From the NCBI GenBank assembly GCA_002311665.1, contig DBYX01000011.1, positions 137,027 to 169,736 on the forward strand: a DNA stretch of 32,710 bases, in the 5' to 3' direction. Made by a program: the position numbers and the translations under genes. The stretch comes from Lachnoclostridium sp. UBA1175. GTDB taxonomy: Bacteria > Bacillota > Clostridia > Lachnospirales > Lachnospiraceae. This document shows positions 31,387 through 32,710 of this stretch, piece after piece. Every line of letters starts with the position of its first letter. Position 1 is the first letter of the stretch. Under the pieces are notes generated by a model. That model was not told the origin of the DNA. It did not search any database and worked only from the letters and a program-made list of their open reading frames with translations.

Positions 31387-31415
31387 ATTGTAACACGCAT
31401 TTACCGTAAATGCAA
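31387..31415 (-). promoter_or_regulatory. sigma-A promoter of the two-gene membrane operon, with palindrome in the spacer
   Basis: On the minus strand TTGCAT (31415-31410), a 17-bp spacer and TACAAT (31392-31387). The near-perfect palindrome GCATTTACGGTAAATGC overlaps the -35 and fills most of the spacer. Confidence 0.65.
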
Positions 31416-31435
31416 TGCATCGCGCGTAAAATGAA

Positions 31436-31461
31436 GGAAGCTCCCCGTGAGGAGAGCTCCC
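31436..31461 (-). terminator. probable terminator of the Glu-Glu-Pro repeat gene
   Basis: On the minus strand GGGAGCTCTCC pairs with GGGGAGCTTCC (11 bp with two G-U pairs, 4-nt loop), followed by TTCATTTTA. It lies 36 bp after the stop. The U-run is poor. Confidence 0.55.
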
Positions 31462-31497
31462 TGTAAAATCATTTCATTGTTCGCTGTGATCCGGCGT

Positions 31498-32710
31498 TTA
31501 TTTCTTGTTGAAGAAGACGCCTTCGTCATCGAGATCCGAGAGATCGTCGAACTGCGTTGCGAGGTTCTTCTTGCGGATCTGCTCCAGCTTCTCCTGAAGC
31601 ATTTTCCGACGATTCTCAACCTTCGTCCGCTCGTCCTCCTCCGTCACCTCCGCAGGTTTCTCCTCCTGCTTCGGCTGTCCGTCTCCGAACATATCGTCCA
31701 TAAACGGATCGTCCTCCGGAAGGAGCTGCAGATTCTGCTTCCATCCCGGTACGCCCGGACGGCCGGTCTTCGGTCTCCAATCCGACATCGGCTCGGCTTC
31801 CGCAGGCGCATCAACCGCAGGAGCGGCTTCCGCTACCGGCGTCTCAACCGACGCAACCGGATCCTCTGTGAACGAAGGTCTGTCAGCGTACTGGTTCCAG
31901 GTCGGCATCGCCGGTGCCGCAGGCTCCTCAGCCCACATATCCGACTCAAGCTCCGGAAGTTCCGGCTCCGCGAAATCCGCCTCCGTCATCGGAAGCTCGG
32001 GCTCCGCGAACATATCGCCTTCCTCCTCCGCGACCGCGGGTGCCGGGATCTCGGCGCCGTGGTACTGACTGCCCTTCGCCGTGTCATCCGTCTCGATGCT
32101 GAAATCATCGTCATCGTCGGAATCGTACAGGTACTGCTGCATCTGTTCGTTCTGTGCTGTCTTGCGCGCCAGGAACGACTTCATCTTGTAAGAGCCGTTG
32201 TACATCTGCTCCTCGGTGTCGTCGTCCGTAGGCTCATATTCATCGCTGTAAGTAAATCCGCGGAAGGTCGGCATCACAAATCCTTCGATGATACCGTCAT
32301 CCTTCTTCTGCTCCGGCTCGCGCTGCTGCGGCACGGAAACCTTCGGCATCTCCTCGTTGTTGACCGCATCCTCCAGCGAATCCTCTCCGTAGATCGACGG
32401 ACGGTAGAACGGTGCGCGTTTCTGCTCGGTCGTGGGCTTCCACTCCGGAACGCTCGTAGTACCGGTCAATGTCGATCCGGCGTTCTCGACCGGCGTCTCC
32501 TCGACTGCCGGCTCCTCGGCAGGTGTTGCCTCAAGCACGGGCTCCTCGGTGATCGGCTCCTCGAAACTCGGTTCCTCGGTGATCGGTTCCTCGGCAAATA
32601 CCTCCGCCGGCGTCTCCTCGATCACGGGTTCCTCAAAAGCCGGTTCCTCAAAACTCGGCTCTTCGAATGCCGGCTCCTCAAAGGTCGGTGCCGTGAAAAT
32701 GGGCTCTTCC
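31498..32710 (-). CDS. partial acidic protein with Glu-Glu-Pro repeats (N-terminus beyond the window)
   Basis: I do not recognise this protein. The reading frame is open to the right edge, so at least 403 residues are present and the start is missing; the GTG at 32625 lies inside the repeats and is unlikely to be the start. The visible N-terminal part is a run of about fifteen short repeats of the type FEEPA, ITEEP and VEETP. A middle region with SVPEWKPTTEQKRAPFYRP, FRGFTYSDEYEP and an Asp run (DSDDDDDF) follows, then RPGVPGWKQNLQLLPEDDPF and a short charged helix ending QFDDLSDLDDEGVFFNKK. No membrane helix is seen in this part. Such acidic, low-complexity tails are common in cytoplasmic scaffold or envelope-linked proteins, but no function is assigned. 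Confidence 0.7.
   Translation of the reverse strand, partial: EEPIFTAPTFEEPAFEEPSFEEPAFEEPVIEETPAEVFAEEPITEEPSFEEPITEEPVLEATPAEEPAVEETPVENAGSTLTGTTSVPEWKPTTEQKRAPFYRPSIYGEDSLEDAVNNEEMPKVSVPQQREPEQKKDDGIIEGFVMPTFRGFTYSDEYEPTDDDTEEQMYNGSYKMKSFLARKTAQNEQMQQYLYDSDDDDDFSIETDDTAKGSQYHGAEIPAPAVAEEEGDMFAEPELPMTEADFAEPELPELESDMWAEEPAAPAMPTWNQYADRPSFTEDPVASVETPVAEAAPAVDAPAEAEPMSDWRPKTGRPGVPGWKQNLQLLPEDDPFMDDMFGDGQPKQEEKPAEVTEEDERTKVENRRKMLQEKLEQIRKKNLATQFDDLSDLDDEGVFFNKK

Overview
The window looks like a chromosomal segment of a Gram-positive member of the Clostridia (Bacillota), possibly a GC-rich relative of Lachnospiraceae. The basis is strong AGGAGG-type ribosome binding sites, sigma-A promoters with 16-18 bp spacers, an EpsC-type serine acetyltransferase, an ammonia-dependent NAD synthase and a PcrA-like helicase. 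The genus cannot be named from this sequence alone. I see no rRNA, tRNA, CRISPR array, transposase or phage gene. The window holds 25 supported protein genes, the last running off the right edge, and most are on the minus strand.

Layout: 1-214 is a 31-bp tandem repeat. It is followed by the minus-strand terminator of rpoD, rpoD itself (primary sigma factor) and a CBS-domain gene sharing its promoter. From 11420 down to 2205 lies a tight six-gene minus-strand operon: a membrane-anchored pseudo-AAA protein, a membrane-anchored McrB-like AAA+ ATPase, a coiled-coil protein with a possible McrC/DUF2357-like core, a second membrane-anchored McrB-like ATPase, and two single-pass proteins whose long outer parts carry repeated beta-modules, the last with a transglutaminase core. 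This is the most unusual part of the window. I infer a membrane-spanning machine in which cytoplasmic AAA+ ATPases work with an extracytoplasmic transglutaminase-like protein.

From 11.7 to 18.5 kb come gltX and two DNA helicases on the plus strand (a UvrD/PcrA-like one and an XPD/DinG-like one with a nuclease-like N-terminus), with a small acidic DUF1292-like gene between them. From 18.5 to 29.5 kb are housekeeping and transport genes: a diacylglycerol-kinase-family lipid kinase, a GtrB-like glycosyltransferase, an ArsB/SLC13-type permease, a tyrosine phosphatase, nadE, a uracil/xanthine (NCS2) permease, endonuclease III with a coupled flavin split-barrel gene, cysE and gdhA. The right end has two translationally coupled, paralogous small membrane proteins and a partial acidic protein rich in Glu-Glu-Pro repeats.

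Across the whole window the 9-mer CGGAAAATG/CATTTTCCG occurs 15 times exactly, in coding and non-coding DNA and in several reading frames, against about 0.25 expected at random. It looks like a genome-level DNA signal (uptake-sequence-like, Chi-like or similar) rather than a gene feature. A palindromic TGTATACA box also recurs near gdhA and near the membrane-protein operon.
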